Below, piece by piece: positions 22,734 through 29,936 of a stretch of DNA of 32,258 bases. The notes beneath the pieces are model-generated. The model had not been told where the DNA came from and made no database searches. It saw only the letters and a list, made by a program, of their open reading frames with translations. The DNA comes from a virus: the IMG/VR virus record IMGVR_UViG_3300019487_000072, positions 1 to 32,258 of that record; one strand, given 5' to 3'. Position 1 is the stretch's first letter; every line of letters starts with the position of its first letter. The translations under genes and the position numbers were made by a program.

Positions 22734-24236
22734 TCACGAACTGGCGAAGTCCGAGGCGAGGAGGGCGTGAGCCGCAGCGTGGGCGTTGCGCTTGTTCGTC
22801 ACGCACTCCCAGGTGTGCTCCAAGGTGCCCTCGATGAACGGCGAACGCTCGAACATGCGCCACATGAGCCCGTCGTGCTCCATGAACCGCAGGTCGTGCC
22901 ACTCGCTGATCTCGAGGTAGTGGCTGTTGAGCGAGAGGCAGGTGGCCGCGAGCTGCGTGGTCACGTCGCCCGGGGTCATGCGGTAGCTCGGCGCGTACCG
23001 GCTCGGGATGACCGGCCGATCGGCGTACTCGGGGAACTTGCGGCTCTCCGCGTTCTCGCGGAATCCGCCGCCGGTGTTGCCGGTGACCTCGGTCGTGTTG
23101 ACGGTCCTGCGCACGCCGAGCAGCGTGTTCACGAACTCGGTGCGCAGTCCGAACGTGGTCACGAACAGGTCCGGCAGTTCTCCGCTCGAGATCTCGGGCA
23201 TGTCGAGCATGGACTGCATGATGAAGTTGTTGATCGTGCGCGCAATGGACGAGCGGCTGTTGAACGCCTGCCAGTCCAGTTCGCCCCCAGTGTTGGCCGA
23301 TCCGGGCGTGGCGGTGTGCGGACCGGCGAACTGCGTGGTGGCGTTGATGCCGAACAGGCCGCCGATCGTGGTGCCGTTCTCCATCGGCGTGTCGCAGTCG
23401 AACGCGAGGCCCGTGAGCCCCATCGGCTCGTAGCGCACCGAGGCATCGCGGGCGCCGACGCGCGACGTCGTGTTGATGTTGTCGTTGCCCTTGGTGAACA
23501 CGTCGCCCTGGGCGAGGTTGGTGGCGGTGATCGTGCCGCCGTCGATCGCGCCGAGGATGATGGTCGCGGTCGATCCGCTGACGCTCACGTTCACGACCTT
23601 GACGCAGTTGGTGGCGGCCGTGCCGGCCGAGACGATGGTGCGCTGGGTGGCGCCGGCCGTGCGCGCGGTCCAGCCGTTGATGAACTGATCCCTGGCGAAC
23701 TTGCGGCCATCCTGGAAGTTGTCGAGAACGACGGTGATCTGGTTGGCGGCGACCGAGGGGGTGCCGGAGACCACGCCGAGCGTGCCGGAGCCGTCGCCCA
23801 TGAGGATCCGCTCGTTCTCGTTCATAAAGTCGTTGCCGGTGCGCGTCGCGGCCTCGGTCAGGACGCGGGCGTAGGCGGCCGCGGAGCCCTTGGTGCGGTT
23901 GATGGCGGCCATCGAGACCTGGGCCGACCAGTAGCCGGTGCGACCCTGCTTCAACCCCTGCCGGTAACGCTGGGTCCCTGCCGACGCCCACTTGCCCTCG
24001 GGGTCCTGGAACGTTCCGGTCGCATTGCGGCCGAGGTGGACCGCGAAGTTGCAGGTGCGGGGCGGCATCACGCCGGACGGGTAGGGACCCGTCGAGCCGA
24101 TAGTGACCCCGCCGCCGTCGGCGGGCCGCTTGGGGATCCACTTCCAGATCCGCGTGTCGTTGTTCTTCAGCTCCTCGATGACGCCGACGTACACCGTCTT
24201 CATGGCGTCTACGAACGTGCTCAGATTCTCGGCCAT
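22734..24236 (-). CDS. Major capsid protein (HK97-fold type), 500 aa
   Basis: The protein follows the scaffold gene, is 500 residues long and has the composition of a capsid protein of podovirus-type phages. Features include the N-terminal helix (NLSTFVDAMKTVYVGVIEELKNND), an extended loop-like stretch (ADGGGVTIGSTGPYPSGVMPPR), a long helix (SMAAINRTKGSAAAYARVLTEAATRTGNDF), a central beta-rich insertion (about 170-260), and a C-terminal beta/alpha block with PVIPSRYAPSYRMTPGDV and LRFMEHDGLMWRMFER. It should form the icosahedral shell. A hairpin after the stop suggests special mRNA handling. ATG 24236 has GAGG nine bases upstream. Confidence 0.82.
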   Translation of the reverse strand: MAENLSTFVDAMKTVYVGVIEELKNNDTRIWKWIPKRPADGGGVTIGSTGPYPSGVMPPRTCNFAVHLGRNATGTFQDPEGKWASAGTQRYRQGLKQGRTGYWSAQVSMAAINRTKGSAAAYARVLTEAATRTGNDFMNENERILMGDGSGTLGVVSGTPSVAANQITVVLDNFQDGRKFARDQFINGWTARTAGATQRTIVSAGTAATNCVKVVNVSVSGSTATIILGAIDGGTITATNLAQGDVFTKGNDNINTTSRVGARDASVRYEPMGLTGLAFDCDTPMENGTTIGGLFGINATTQFAGPHTATPGSANTGGELDWQAFNSRSSIARTINNFIMQSMLDMPEISSGELPDLFVTTFGLRTEFVNTLLGVRRTVNTTEVTGNTGGGFRENAESRKFPEYADRPVIPSRYAPSYRMTPGDVTTQLAATCLSLNSHYLEISEWHDLRFMEHDGLMWRMFERSPFIEGTLEHTWECVTNKRNAHAAAHALLASDFASS

Positions 24237-24262
24237 GGATCAGATCCTCGTGGGTTGGCCCG

Positions 24263-25255
24263 TCAGACCTCGGACGCCATCTTGGGCGCCAGCATCTTGG
24301 CGAGCTTCGTGGCGTAGTGATCCTCGATCTCGGCGAGCGAGGCGTTCGCCCGCGGTCGAGACTGAGGCTCGGGCGTCCCACGAACGCTCGTGGTCGGGCC
24401 CTTCATTCCGGGCGGCGCGGACTTGTTCAGCTTCTTGCGCTCCTCGCGGTACTCGTTCACCGCAGCATCGCGCAGGTCGCCCCAGAAGGCCGCCTCCTTC
24501 TTGACCTGCTCCTGCACGACATTGCGCAGGGCCCTGGGGTCGAACACGTTCAAGGACTGCGGATCCTCCTGCACCCTGCGGAAGATCGACTCGACCACGC
24601 TCTGCGTGGCCTTCTCGGCGATCCCGAGCTTGCGCAGGCGCTCGCTCTGGAACACCGGGGTGCGCTCGATTGCCTCGATCGCCGCGTTGGTGACGCGGCT
24701 GTGGCCGTCGCCGAAGGCGTACTGCTGGTAGCCCTGCTCGAGCCGTTCCAGCCGCTTGACCACCTCGGATCCCTGGCCAACTTGAGTCTCGTAGGCGGCC
24801 GGTGTGCGCGGCGCGCTTGAGCGCGCGCGAGTGCCGGCCATCTTGAGTAGCTGAAGGGCCATCTCCGAGTTGTCATCCGCGGCGAGCGAGGCGGCGGTGT
24901 CGAGGAGCTGCTGGTCGCGCTCGAAGGTCGCGTTGACCTTGGCCTCGAGTTCAGCAAGCCTTTCTTCGCGGCGCGCCACCGATTCGTTGCGAAGGTGCGA
25001 CTCTCGCCGCATGGCCCTCGCGTTACGCCCGGTCTCCACCAGCTCGCGGATCTCCTCGGCGCTGAGGCCGAGTTCCTTGAGGGCGGAGTAGGGGTCATGC
25101 TCGGCCTTTGCCGCCTTGTCCTCGCCGCCCTGTTCGCTCTGTTCCGGGGGGCTCTCGCTCTCCGGATCGGGAGGCGTGGGCGCGCCTGGAGCTGGCTCAC
25201 GCTCTCCCTCAAGCGCCTTGGCTACGATCGCCTCGTACTTCTTCTCGTCTACCAT
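24263..25255 (-). CDS. Scaffolding-type protein, 330 aa
   Basis: ATG 25255 follows AGGAG with an eight-base spacer. The N-terminus (residues 10-55) is acidic and Pro/Glu-rich and probably disordered (PPDPESESPPEQSEQGGED). The body is nearly all helix with a coiled-coil stretch (SHLRNESVARREERLAELEAKVNATFERDQQLLD). The C-terminus is basic and helical (YREERKKLNKSAPPG, YATKLAKMLAPKM). Placement directly before the major capsid gene, high helicity and a charged C-terminal region are typical of scaffolding proteins, which shape the procapsid and leave before DNA packaging. No protease domain was seen in it. Confidence 0.75.
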   Translation of the reverse strand: MVDEKKYEAIVAKALEGEREPAPGAPTPPDPESESPPEQSEQGGEDKAAKAEHDPYSALKELGLSAEEIRELVETGRNARAMRRESHLRNESVARREERLAELEAKVNATFERDQQLLDTAASLAADDNSEMALQLLKMAGTRARSSAPRTPAAYETQVGQGSEVVKRLERLEQGYQQYAFGDGHSRVTNAAIEAIERTPVFQSERLRKLGIAEKATQSVVESIFRRVQEDPQSLNVFDPRALRNVVQEQVKKEAAFWGDLRDAAVNEYREERKKLNKSAPPGMKGPTTSVRGTPEPQSRPRANASLAEIEDHYATKLAKMLAPKMASEV

Positions 25256-25305
25256 GTCGTGTTCTCCTGGGCGCCTGGGCCCGATTGCCCGGTTGGCCCG
25301 TTTGG

Positions 25306-25740
25306 TCAGGTGTATCGGCCGGACGGGGAGCTGGCTCCGCCGCCGCGGCAGATCGCCACGAACTCGAGCCGGCCGGCGTTGACGGAGGTGGCGTTGGCAA
25401 CCTCCGTCTCGGACGGCTGCGCGACGCCAGGGGATCCCGTGGTGCGCCCGAGCAAGAACAGCTTGATGGCGCCGTTGGTCGGGACGTAGCGCGCGGCGGC
25501 CTCGCCGGTGGCGATCTGGGCATCGGAGATGCCGCCCATGAAGGCGATCGCGCGCACCGTGTTGATGCCGAAGGCGAGGCGGAACTGGCCCATGAGCCGG
25601 CGTGCGCGCACGTTGGCATCAGCGTTCTCGCCGATGCCGCCGGTCAGATAGGTGTCCGCGCCACCCCAGGTGATCGTCCCGCGGCAGCGCACGTCGGCGC
25701 CGCACGTGGTGGTGCTGATCGCGGTGACCGTGGCTGCCAT
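25306..25740 (-). CDS. Small tandem-paralogue virion protein C, 144 aa
   Basis: The product is beta-rich with a Gly/Ala/Thr-rich composition, and carries an N-terminal CGADVRCRGTITWGGADTYLTGG segment. Its C-terminal third (IKLFLLGRTTGSPGVAQPSETEVANATSVNAGRLEFVAICRGG; pattern hxLxxxGxxG...V...E(T/V)E...N) lines up with the ends of the two genes upstream. The three sit head to tail between portal and scaffold, one base apart. Position and size fit head decoration or minor head proteins; the function is inferred. The start ATG 25740 lies immediately after the previous stop. Confidence 0.6.
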   Translation of the reverse strand: MAATVTAISTTTCGADVRCRGTITWGGADTYLTGGIGENADANVRARRLMGQFRLAFGINTVRAIAFMGGISDAQIATGEAAARYVPTNGAIKLFLLGRTTGSPGVAQPSETEVANATSVNAGRLEFVAICRGGGASSPSGRYT

Positions 25741-25741
25741 G

Positions 25742-26212
25742 TCAATGCACCTTCGTCGTGCCGCGCCCGAACAGCACGCACGTCAAGAACAGGTTGTTGA
25801 GGATGCCAGCCGTTCCCAGCAGTTCGGTCTCGTTCTCCTGCACGATCGGGTCGGCGCCGCTGCCGCCGACGCTGCGCAGTTCGAGATACTGCCCGGACCG
25901 GTTGAAGACCACCTTCACCTTGCCGGTGGGTACTTGCGTGTCCGAGGAGGAGCCGAAGCACTCGGCATTCTCGACGAACCTGAAGCCCCAGTTGTTGAAG
26001 GTGGAGAATCCCTCCGGCGTGTGCCGGAAGCTGGTGGTGAGGTGATTGGTCGGGTCGTAGGTCGTTCCGGCGATGCCGCCCACGGCGGTCGCGTCGAACG
26101 TGATCAAGGCCACGCCGCCGATCAGGCCATCGCCATACTGGAGGATGGTGTCGGCGCCGGACGGGTTGGCCCCGCTCGCGCCCAGGTCGTTCAGCTTGCT
26201 CACGTTCATCAT
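25742..26212 (-). CDS. Small tandem-paralogue virion protein B, 156 aa
   Basis: This beta-rich 156-residue product has an N-terminal part with Gly-rich loops (LGASGANPSGADTILQYGDGLIGGVALITFDATAVGG). Its C-terminus (YLELRSVGGSGADPIVQENETEL...NNLFLTCVLFGRG; written in part) aligns with protein C (QPSETEVANA...AGRLEFVAICRGG) and protein A (VNDNEVNNGTAFAAACNGEARIL). There is one intervening base to each neighbour. Probable minor head or decoration protein by location; no characterised family recognised. Start ATG 26212 (a second ATG follows directly: MMN). Confidence 0.58.
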   Translation of the reverse strand: MMNVSKLNDLGASGANPSGADTILQYGDGLIGGVALITFDATAVGGIAGTTYDPTNHLTTSFRHTPEGFSTFNNWGFRFVENAECFGSSSDTQVPTGKVKVVFNRSGQYLELRSVGGSGADPIVQENETELLGTAGILNNLFLTCVLFGRGTTKVH

Positions 26213-26213
26213 G

Positions 26214-26630
26214 TCAGTTGCGCTCGCGGTAGAGGATTCTGGCCTCGCCGTTGCACGCTGCGGCGAAGGCGGTCCCGTTGTTCACCTCGTTGTCATTGAC
26301 GATGGAGGTGCCGTTGTTGCCGCGAGTGCGCAGTTGGACGCGCTGGTTCGACAGCAGGGACATCCCCAGTTTCCCGGTGGCGAGCGCCGCCGTGGCGACG
26401 TCGTTGCTCGGCATCAAGAACACGACGTTCTTCGCCCCGCCGTAGGCGCGAGAGAAGTCGGTGTTGGTGTCGGAATGCACGAGCAGGCAGCGATCCGTGG
26501 TCGAGTAGGTCGTGCCGGCCGGAATCGTGATCTTGGCGAACGCCTCGCGCAGGCCGTTGTCGTACTGGACGATGACGGAGCGACCCGAGGGATCCAGGAT
26601 CGGTTCGACGGTGAGGTTGATGACTGCCAT
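26214..26630 (-). CDS. Small tandem-paralogue virion protein A, 138 aa
   Basis: ATG 26630 lies 12 bp downstream of the portal stop. The product is beta-rich with Asn/Thr-rich loops (INLTVEPILDPSGRSVIVQYDNGLREAFAKITIPAGTTYS in part as PILDPSGRSVIVQYDNG). The final strand-loop-strand (VQLRTRGNNGTSIVNDNEVNNGTAF) shares its G..G....(V)..(N)E pattern with the two genes below. No catalytic motif, signal peptide or TM segment is visible. Role inferred from synteny as head-associated (decoration, completion or minor capsid). Confidence 0.58.
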   Translation of the reverse strand: MAVINLTVEPILDPSGRSVIVQYDNGLREAFAKITIPAGTTYSTTDRCLLVHSDTNTDFSRAYGGAKNVVFLMPSNDVATAALATGKLGMSLLSNQRVQLRTRGNNGTSIVNDNEVNNGTAFAAACNGEARILYRERN

Positions 26631-26642
26631 GAGATCCCTTGC

Positions 26643-28712
26643 TCAGGAGAATGGTTGAAGTCCGCGCGACTCCGGGGCGGGTTGCCCTGGCGGCGGGCCG
26701 GCACCCCTCTGCGGCGGACCTTCGCCCTCGAAGTTGGTCTCTTCCGGCGGCACGAGCCCCGCCTGCGGCATCCCCGGCGGCAGGGACGCGCCGGCGGTGG
26801 GCATGGCGATCTGGTAGTGCCCGAGGCAGTGGCCGTCGATCAGGGCGCGGATGATGGGCGGCGCATTCTTGTATTCGTCGCTCTTGCGCATCTTGTTGTG
26901 CGTGACGAGATGGACATCCTGATCCTGGTAGGGCGTGGGCGGCTCGATGGCCTCGCCGAGCAGCATCCTGCGGTTCTCGAGCATCGCCTCGCGCTCGTCG
27001 ATCGACTTGTCATCGGCCAGCCGGCTGTCGTCCTCCATGCCCAGCATCCGCCACACGCGCACGCGGTCCTGGGAATCCGCGGCGCTCAGCCAGCGCTCGC
27101 CGGGCGCGAGCATGGCGAGCAGCTCAAGCGCCATCGCCTTGCTCTTGGGCTGCATCGAGTCCACGTCGATCGAGACATCCGTGTTCCCGAGCAGGTCGGC
27201 GCCCTTGAACTCGACCACGTCAAACTGGTTGCCGCGCCCGACGATCTTGATGAGACGGTCCTCGATCGCGTAACGCTGGAGGTATTCGAGCACCAGCGTC
27301 CCCCACTCCGTGAAGCCATCCACCATGCGTTCGATGACGGGGCTGCGGTTCTGGTTCTCCTGCTCGATCAGGGACAGGTAGGCGCGGCCGGAGATCTTGC
27401 CGGAATACTGGCCGCGTCCGGGGCCGAAGGAGGAAGTCACGCGGTCGAAGTCCGCGATGACGGAGGAGCGCAGGTCGGGGATGCTCGCCGGCAGCGGGGG
27501 CGGGGCCAGCCAGTTTGGGCGCTCGATGCCGTTCCACTTCACGCGCTCGCCGATCTCGGTGATGAAGGCGGTATCGGGCAGGCCGTTGGTGCGGTGTTCG
27601 AGAAGCGCCGCATTGGCGGTCTTGACGACGTGCTCGATCTCTTTGTTCTGGACCCGGTTGTAGGTGCGCTGGAGCGGCACCATGTTGTCGAGGTTGGGCT
27701 GGCCGTAGAGGCCGTCCATGTTCAGTTCGTCGCGGATCCAGATCAGCGAGCGCTTGCCGGATGGGTGGGGGTTGTCACCGAGGAAGAGGACCACACCGTT
27801 GCATTCGATGATCAGCCGGCCGCGCGGGTAGTAGATCGACGGCGTCTCGACGAGGCGGCGCGCGAAGCACCAGTTACGCCATTCCTCGCTGCCGCTTGAG
27901 CTGTCTCCTCCCCCGAACATGCCGAGGCGGTGGAAGAACCACCGGCTGCGGTCGCGGCCGTAGCCGTCGCGGATGATCCCGGGCGGGACCATCGCGGCCT
28001 TGTCGGGGAAGTGGCGTTCGACCCACTCGATCCGTCTCGGGCGGGCGTCGATCCACCAGGTCAGGTCATCGGGCCGCGTGGCATAGGTGTCCACGAAGAC
28101 GTGGAAGGGGGAGAGCACCTCGGTCTCGATCTCGCCGTCCCATTCGACGTCCTCCACCTCGAGGATCTCGCCATCCGTGGTCATGATCTGGCGCGGCTCG
28201 GCGATCATTTCGCCGCCATGGGGGTCCCAGCCGACAGCGAGGAAGGCGTTGCCGGTGGTCTTCAGGCTCTGGAGCAGCTCCCACTTCTTCTGCGGCATCC
28301 GCAGGAAGTCCCAGTAGTGGGCGAGGGCCTTCTCGGCGACGTTGGCGGCCTGGAGGTCTTCGGGGTCGGTAGTCTTGGGGCGGGACTTGAAGCGCGGCCG
28401 GAAGGAGCCGATGTTGGAGATTTCCTGACGGGTGTACGGGCGGCAGAGGTTGTGCGCGAGGCGGGAGCGCCAGCGCAGAGTCGAGGCCGTGGGGCGCACG
28501 AGGGAGCGCGAGACCGGGTCCACGTCGAAGAACTGATACCCCGCGACGAAGGCGCGATTGACCTCCCATTGGGCCTCGAGCCGCAGCCGCAGCGGGTCGG
28601 AGGGGGCGAAGCGACGGTCGAGTTCGGCCAGCGCGGCCTTTTCCTCATCGGATGGGCTGTACGGCGCCGTCTGGGAGCGGCGCAGGTCGCGCGGGTGGGT
28701 GAGTACGTTCAC
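26643..28712 (-). CDS. Portal protein, 689 aa
   Basis: The protein is of podoviral portal size and layout. After an N-terminal acidic helix it has HNLCRPYTRQEISNIGSFRPRFKSRP, a central WNW/clip-type region (DPHGGEMIAEPRQIM, VLSPFHVFVDTYATRPDDLTWWIDARPR), the characteristic long region with VVLFLGDNPHPSGKRSLIWIRDELNMDGLYGQPNLDNMVPLQRTYNRVQN (written in part), DFDRVTSSFGPGRGQYSGKISGRAYLSLIEQENQNRSPV (in part), and a Pro/Gly-rich disordered tail (GMPQAGLVPPEETNFEGEGPPQRG). It forms the dodecameric ring through which DNA enters. It precedes capsid genes and follows terminase in the usual order. Start is GTG 28712; the RBS is weak. Confidence 0.82.
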   Translation of the reverse strand: MNVLTHPRDLRRSQTAPYSPSDEEKAALAELDRRFAPSDPLRLRLEAQWEVNRAFVAGYQFFDVDPVSRSLVRPTASTLRWRSRLAHNLCRPYTRQEISNIGSFRPRFKSRPKTTDPEDLQAANVAEKALAHYWDFLRMPQKKWELLQSLKTTGNAFLAVGWDPHGGEMIAEPRQIMTTDGEILEVEDVEWDGEIETEVLSPFHVFVDTYATRPDDLTWWIDARPRRIEWVERHFPDKAAMVPPGIIRDGYGRDRSRWFFHRLGMFGGGDSSSGSEEWRNWCFARRLVETPSIYYPRGRLIIECNGVVLFLGDNPHPSGKRSLIWIRDELNMDGLYGQPNLDNMVPLQRTYNRVQNKEIEHVVKTANAALLEHRTNGLPDTAFITEIGERVKWNGIERPNWLAPPPLPASIPDLRSSVIADFDRVTSSFGPGRGQYSGKISGRAYLSLIEQENQNRSPVIERMVDGFTEWGTLVLEYLQRYAIEDRLIKIVGRGNQFDVVEFKGADLLGNTDVSIDVDSMQPKSKAMALELLAMLAPGERWLSAADSQDRVRVWRMLGMEDDSRLADDKSIDEREAMLENRRMLLGEAIEPPTPYQDQDVHLVTHNKMRKSDEYKNAPPIIRALIDGHCLGHYQIAMPTAGASLPPGMPQAGLVPPEETNFEGEGPPQRGAGPPPGQPAPESRGLQPFS

Positions 28713-28721
28713 CGGGTCGGG

Positions 28722-28750
28722 TTTCTATCCCACCCTATCCAGGTTGTAAA
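28722..28750 (-). promoter_or_regulatory. Weak candidate promoter ahead of portal
   Basis: On the - strand, TTTACA (28750-28745) and TAGAAA (28727-28722) are separated by 17 bp. They occupy the 49-bp gap before the portal GTG, the widest gap in the terminase-to-scaffold section. The -35 matches five of six bases and the -10 about four of six. Spacing of the -10 to the start codon is short (about nine bases). Confidence 0.22.
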
Positions 28751-28761
28751 GCCTGCGCGGC

Positions 28762-29538
28762 TTACTTCTTGAACGGGTTGCGCATGAAGCGCCCGAGCGC
28801 CATGGCCGTGTCTTTGGCAGGGTGTCTTGAGTCCTTGTAGGTACGCGAGGCACCCAGTGCGCCTCCTGCACCCCCGAGGATGCCGCCGATGACGGCTCCA
28901 ACGGGTCCATACGACAAGCCACCAAGCGCGCCCGATGCTGCGCCGGTCCCGCTTGAGACCATCTGGCGGTTGAACGCCTTCTGGCGCAGATCATCGACCT
29001 TGGACTCTGGCATGTTGGGGTTCTGGCGAATGACCCGGTTGATGTCGCTCGCGCTTTTGAGTCCCTGTTCGATGCCCTGATAGGAGCCGTAGAGGGTTGA
29101 GGCCACGCCAAGCACCGGCCCGGCCACGCCTGCAACCTGGCTTAGTGTGGACCCGGCTACACTGGTAGCGGCCTGCGTGGCGCCGATCTCGCTCTGGCTC
29201 AATAGGGTGGCGAGAGCTGCGCCTTCATTGGTTGCGGTCGCGGTCGCGGTGGAGATGGTCGGTCCCGCGGAGCTTGCCATCCAGTTCGTGACCAGCTGCT
29301 TGCCGGTCTTGACGAGGAGGGCGGCGCCAACGTTCGCGGTGCTTTCTAGGTTGTCTTGAGCCTGCGCCGCGAGCGCGTTGCGCAGCGCCATGCTGGTCGC
29401 GGCATCCTGCGCATGCTGCATGGCGGCCTGCTGATAGGCTTGACCCCAGCCGGCAAGCCTTACGTCCCGTGGCTGCTCTCCCTGTGCCCGCGGGCCGACG
29501 GTGCGCAGGAACGGGTTGTCCAGCCCAAGGTCGGTCAT
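28762..29538 (-). CDS. Gly-zipper, membrane-active virion-type protein, 258 aa
   Basis: ATG 29538 overlaps the previous gene's stop in ATGA. The N-terminal half is Ala/Gln-rich helix (QAYQQAAMQHAQDAATSMALRNALAAQAQ). The centre has Thr/Ser/Val-rich hydrophobic stretches (AGPTISTATATATNEGAALATLL, VAGVAGPVLGVASTLYGS). The C-terminal part carries a glycine-zipper hairpin (GTGAASGALGGLSYGPVGAVIGGILGGAGGALGAS in part) followed by a basic tail ending NPFKK. Gly-zipper membrane segments plus basic tails recur in podoviral DNA-ejection proteins that form a conduit across the cell envelope. Location between terminase and portal, rather than after the tail genes, is unusual. Function inferred. Confidence 0.6.
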   Translation of the reverse strand: MTDLGLDNPFLRTVGPRAQGEQPRDVRLAGWGQAYQQAAMQHAQDAATSMALRNALAAQAQDNLESTANVGAALLVKTGKQLVTNWMASSAGPTISTATATATNEGAALATLLSQSEIGATQAATSVAGSTLSQVAGVAGPVLGVASTLYGSYQGIEQGLKSASDINRVIRQNPNMPESKVDDLRQKAFNRQMVSSGTGAASGALGGLSYGPVGAVIGGILGGAGGALGASRTYKDSRHPAKDTAMALGRFMRNPFKK

Positions 29539-29936
29539 TGCGCGGGTCCGTTGCGGTCGAAGTCGAGCGTGGTGAGAACCGGGCGCTCGGCCTCGGCGCG
29601 GATGGCTTCACGGGCCTCCCTGGCCTTGTCTGCGGCCGCGGAGGGAGCGGGGCCGTCACTGCCGGGGCTTTCCGCGAAGTGCTGGCGAGTCGCGTATTGC
29701 GCACCCTCGACCAATCCCGACCTGTCGCGCATGTTCCCGTAGTTGTTGGGCGCCGTCATCGCCATCCAGCGGTCGAGCACCTTGTCGCTGTTGCGCATGA
29801 AGGACTTGATGCGTTCATCGGTCTGCGCCATGAGGCGCATGATCTCGCGCATGAAGACGCGCGTGCTCCACGCCGAGGAGAGCACGAGCACGGCGAGCAG
29901 CAGGGAGAGCACGATCTCGGATGCGGTGACGTTCAT
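29535..29936 (-). CDS. Single-TM protein between terminase and ejection-like gene, 133 aa
   Basis: ATG 29936 overlaps the terminase stop in ATGA; an upstream in-frame start at 30008 lies in the terminase gene. The protein has one TM segment at about 8-24 (IVLSLLLAVLVLSSAW) after a short extracytoplasmic N-terminus, then a helical region (RVFMREIMRLMAQTDERIKSFMRNSDKVLDRW) and a charged, Ala/Glu-rich C-terminus. An N-TM/coiled-coil protein in a late operon can be holin-, spanin- or injection-related. No recognisable family. It stands directly upstream of the Gly-zipper gene, with coupled translation. Confidence 0.6.
   Translation of the reverse strand: MNVTASEIVLSLLLAVLVLSSAWSTRVFMREIMRLMAQTDERIKSFMRNSDKVLDRWMAMTAPNNYGNMRDRSGLVEGAQYATRQHFAESPGSDGPAPSAAADKAREAREAIRAEAERPVLTTLDFDRNGPAQ

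Noticed and set aside
12500-24000. Diversity-generating retroelement (template/variable repeat pair)
   Set aside because: No reverse transcriptase gene and no adenine-biased repeat pair was noticed near the tail genes.
22632-24317. 561-aa + strand ORF and 550-aa - strand ORF over the capsid gene
   Set aside because: Both are alternative frames of the major capsid gene with Arg/His/Gly-rich composition; the 500-aa frame has the capsid features and RBS.
26073-27899. 608-aa + strand ORF
   Set aside because: Antisense shadow of the portal and upstream small genes; GC-third-position bias keeps it open; no RBS or domain.
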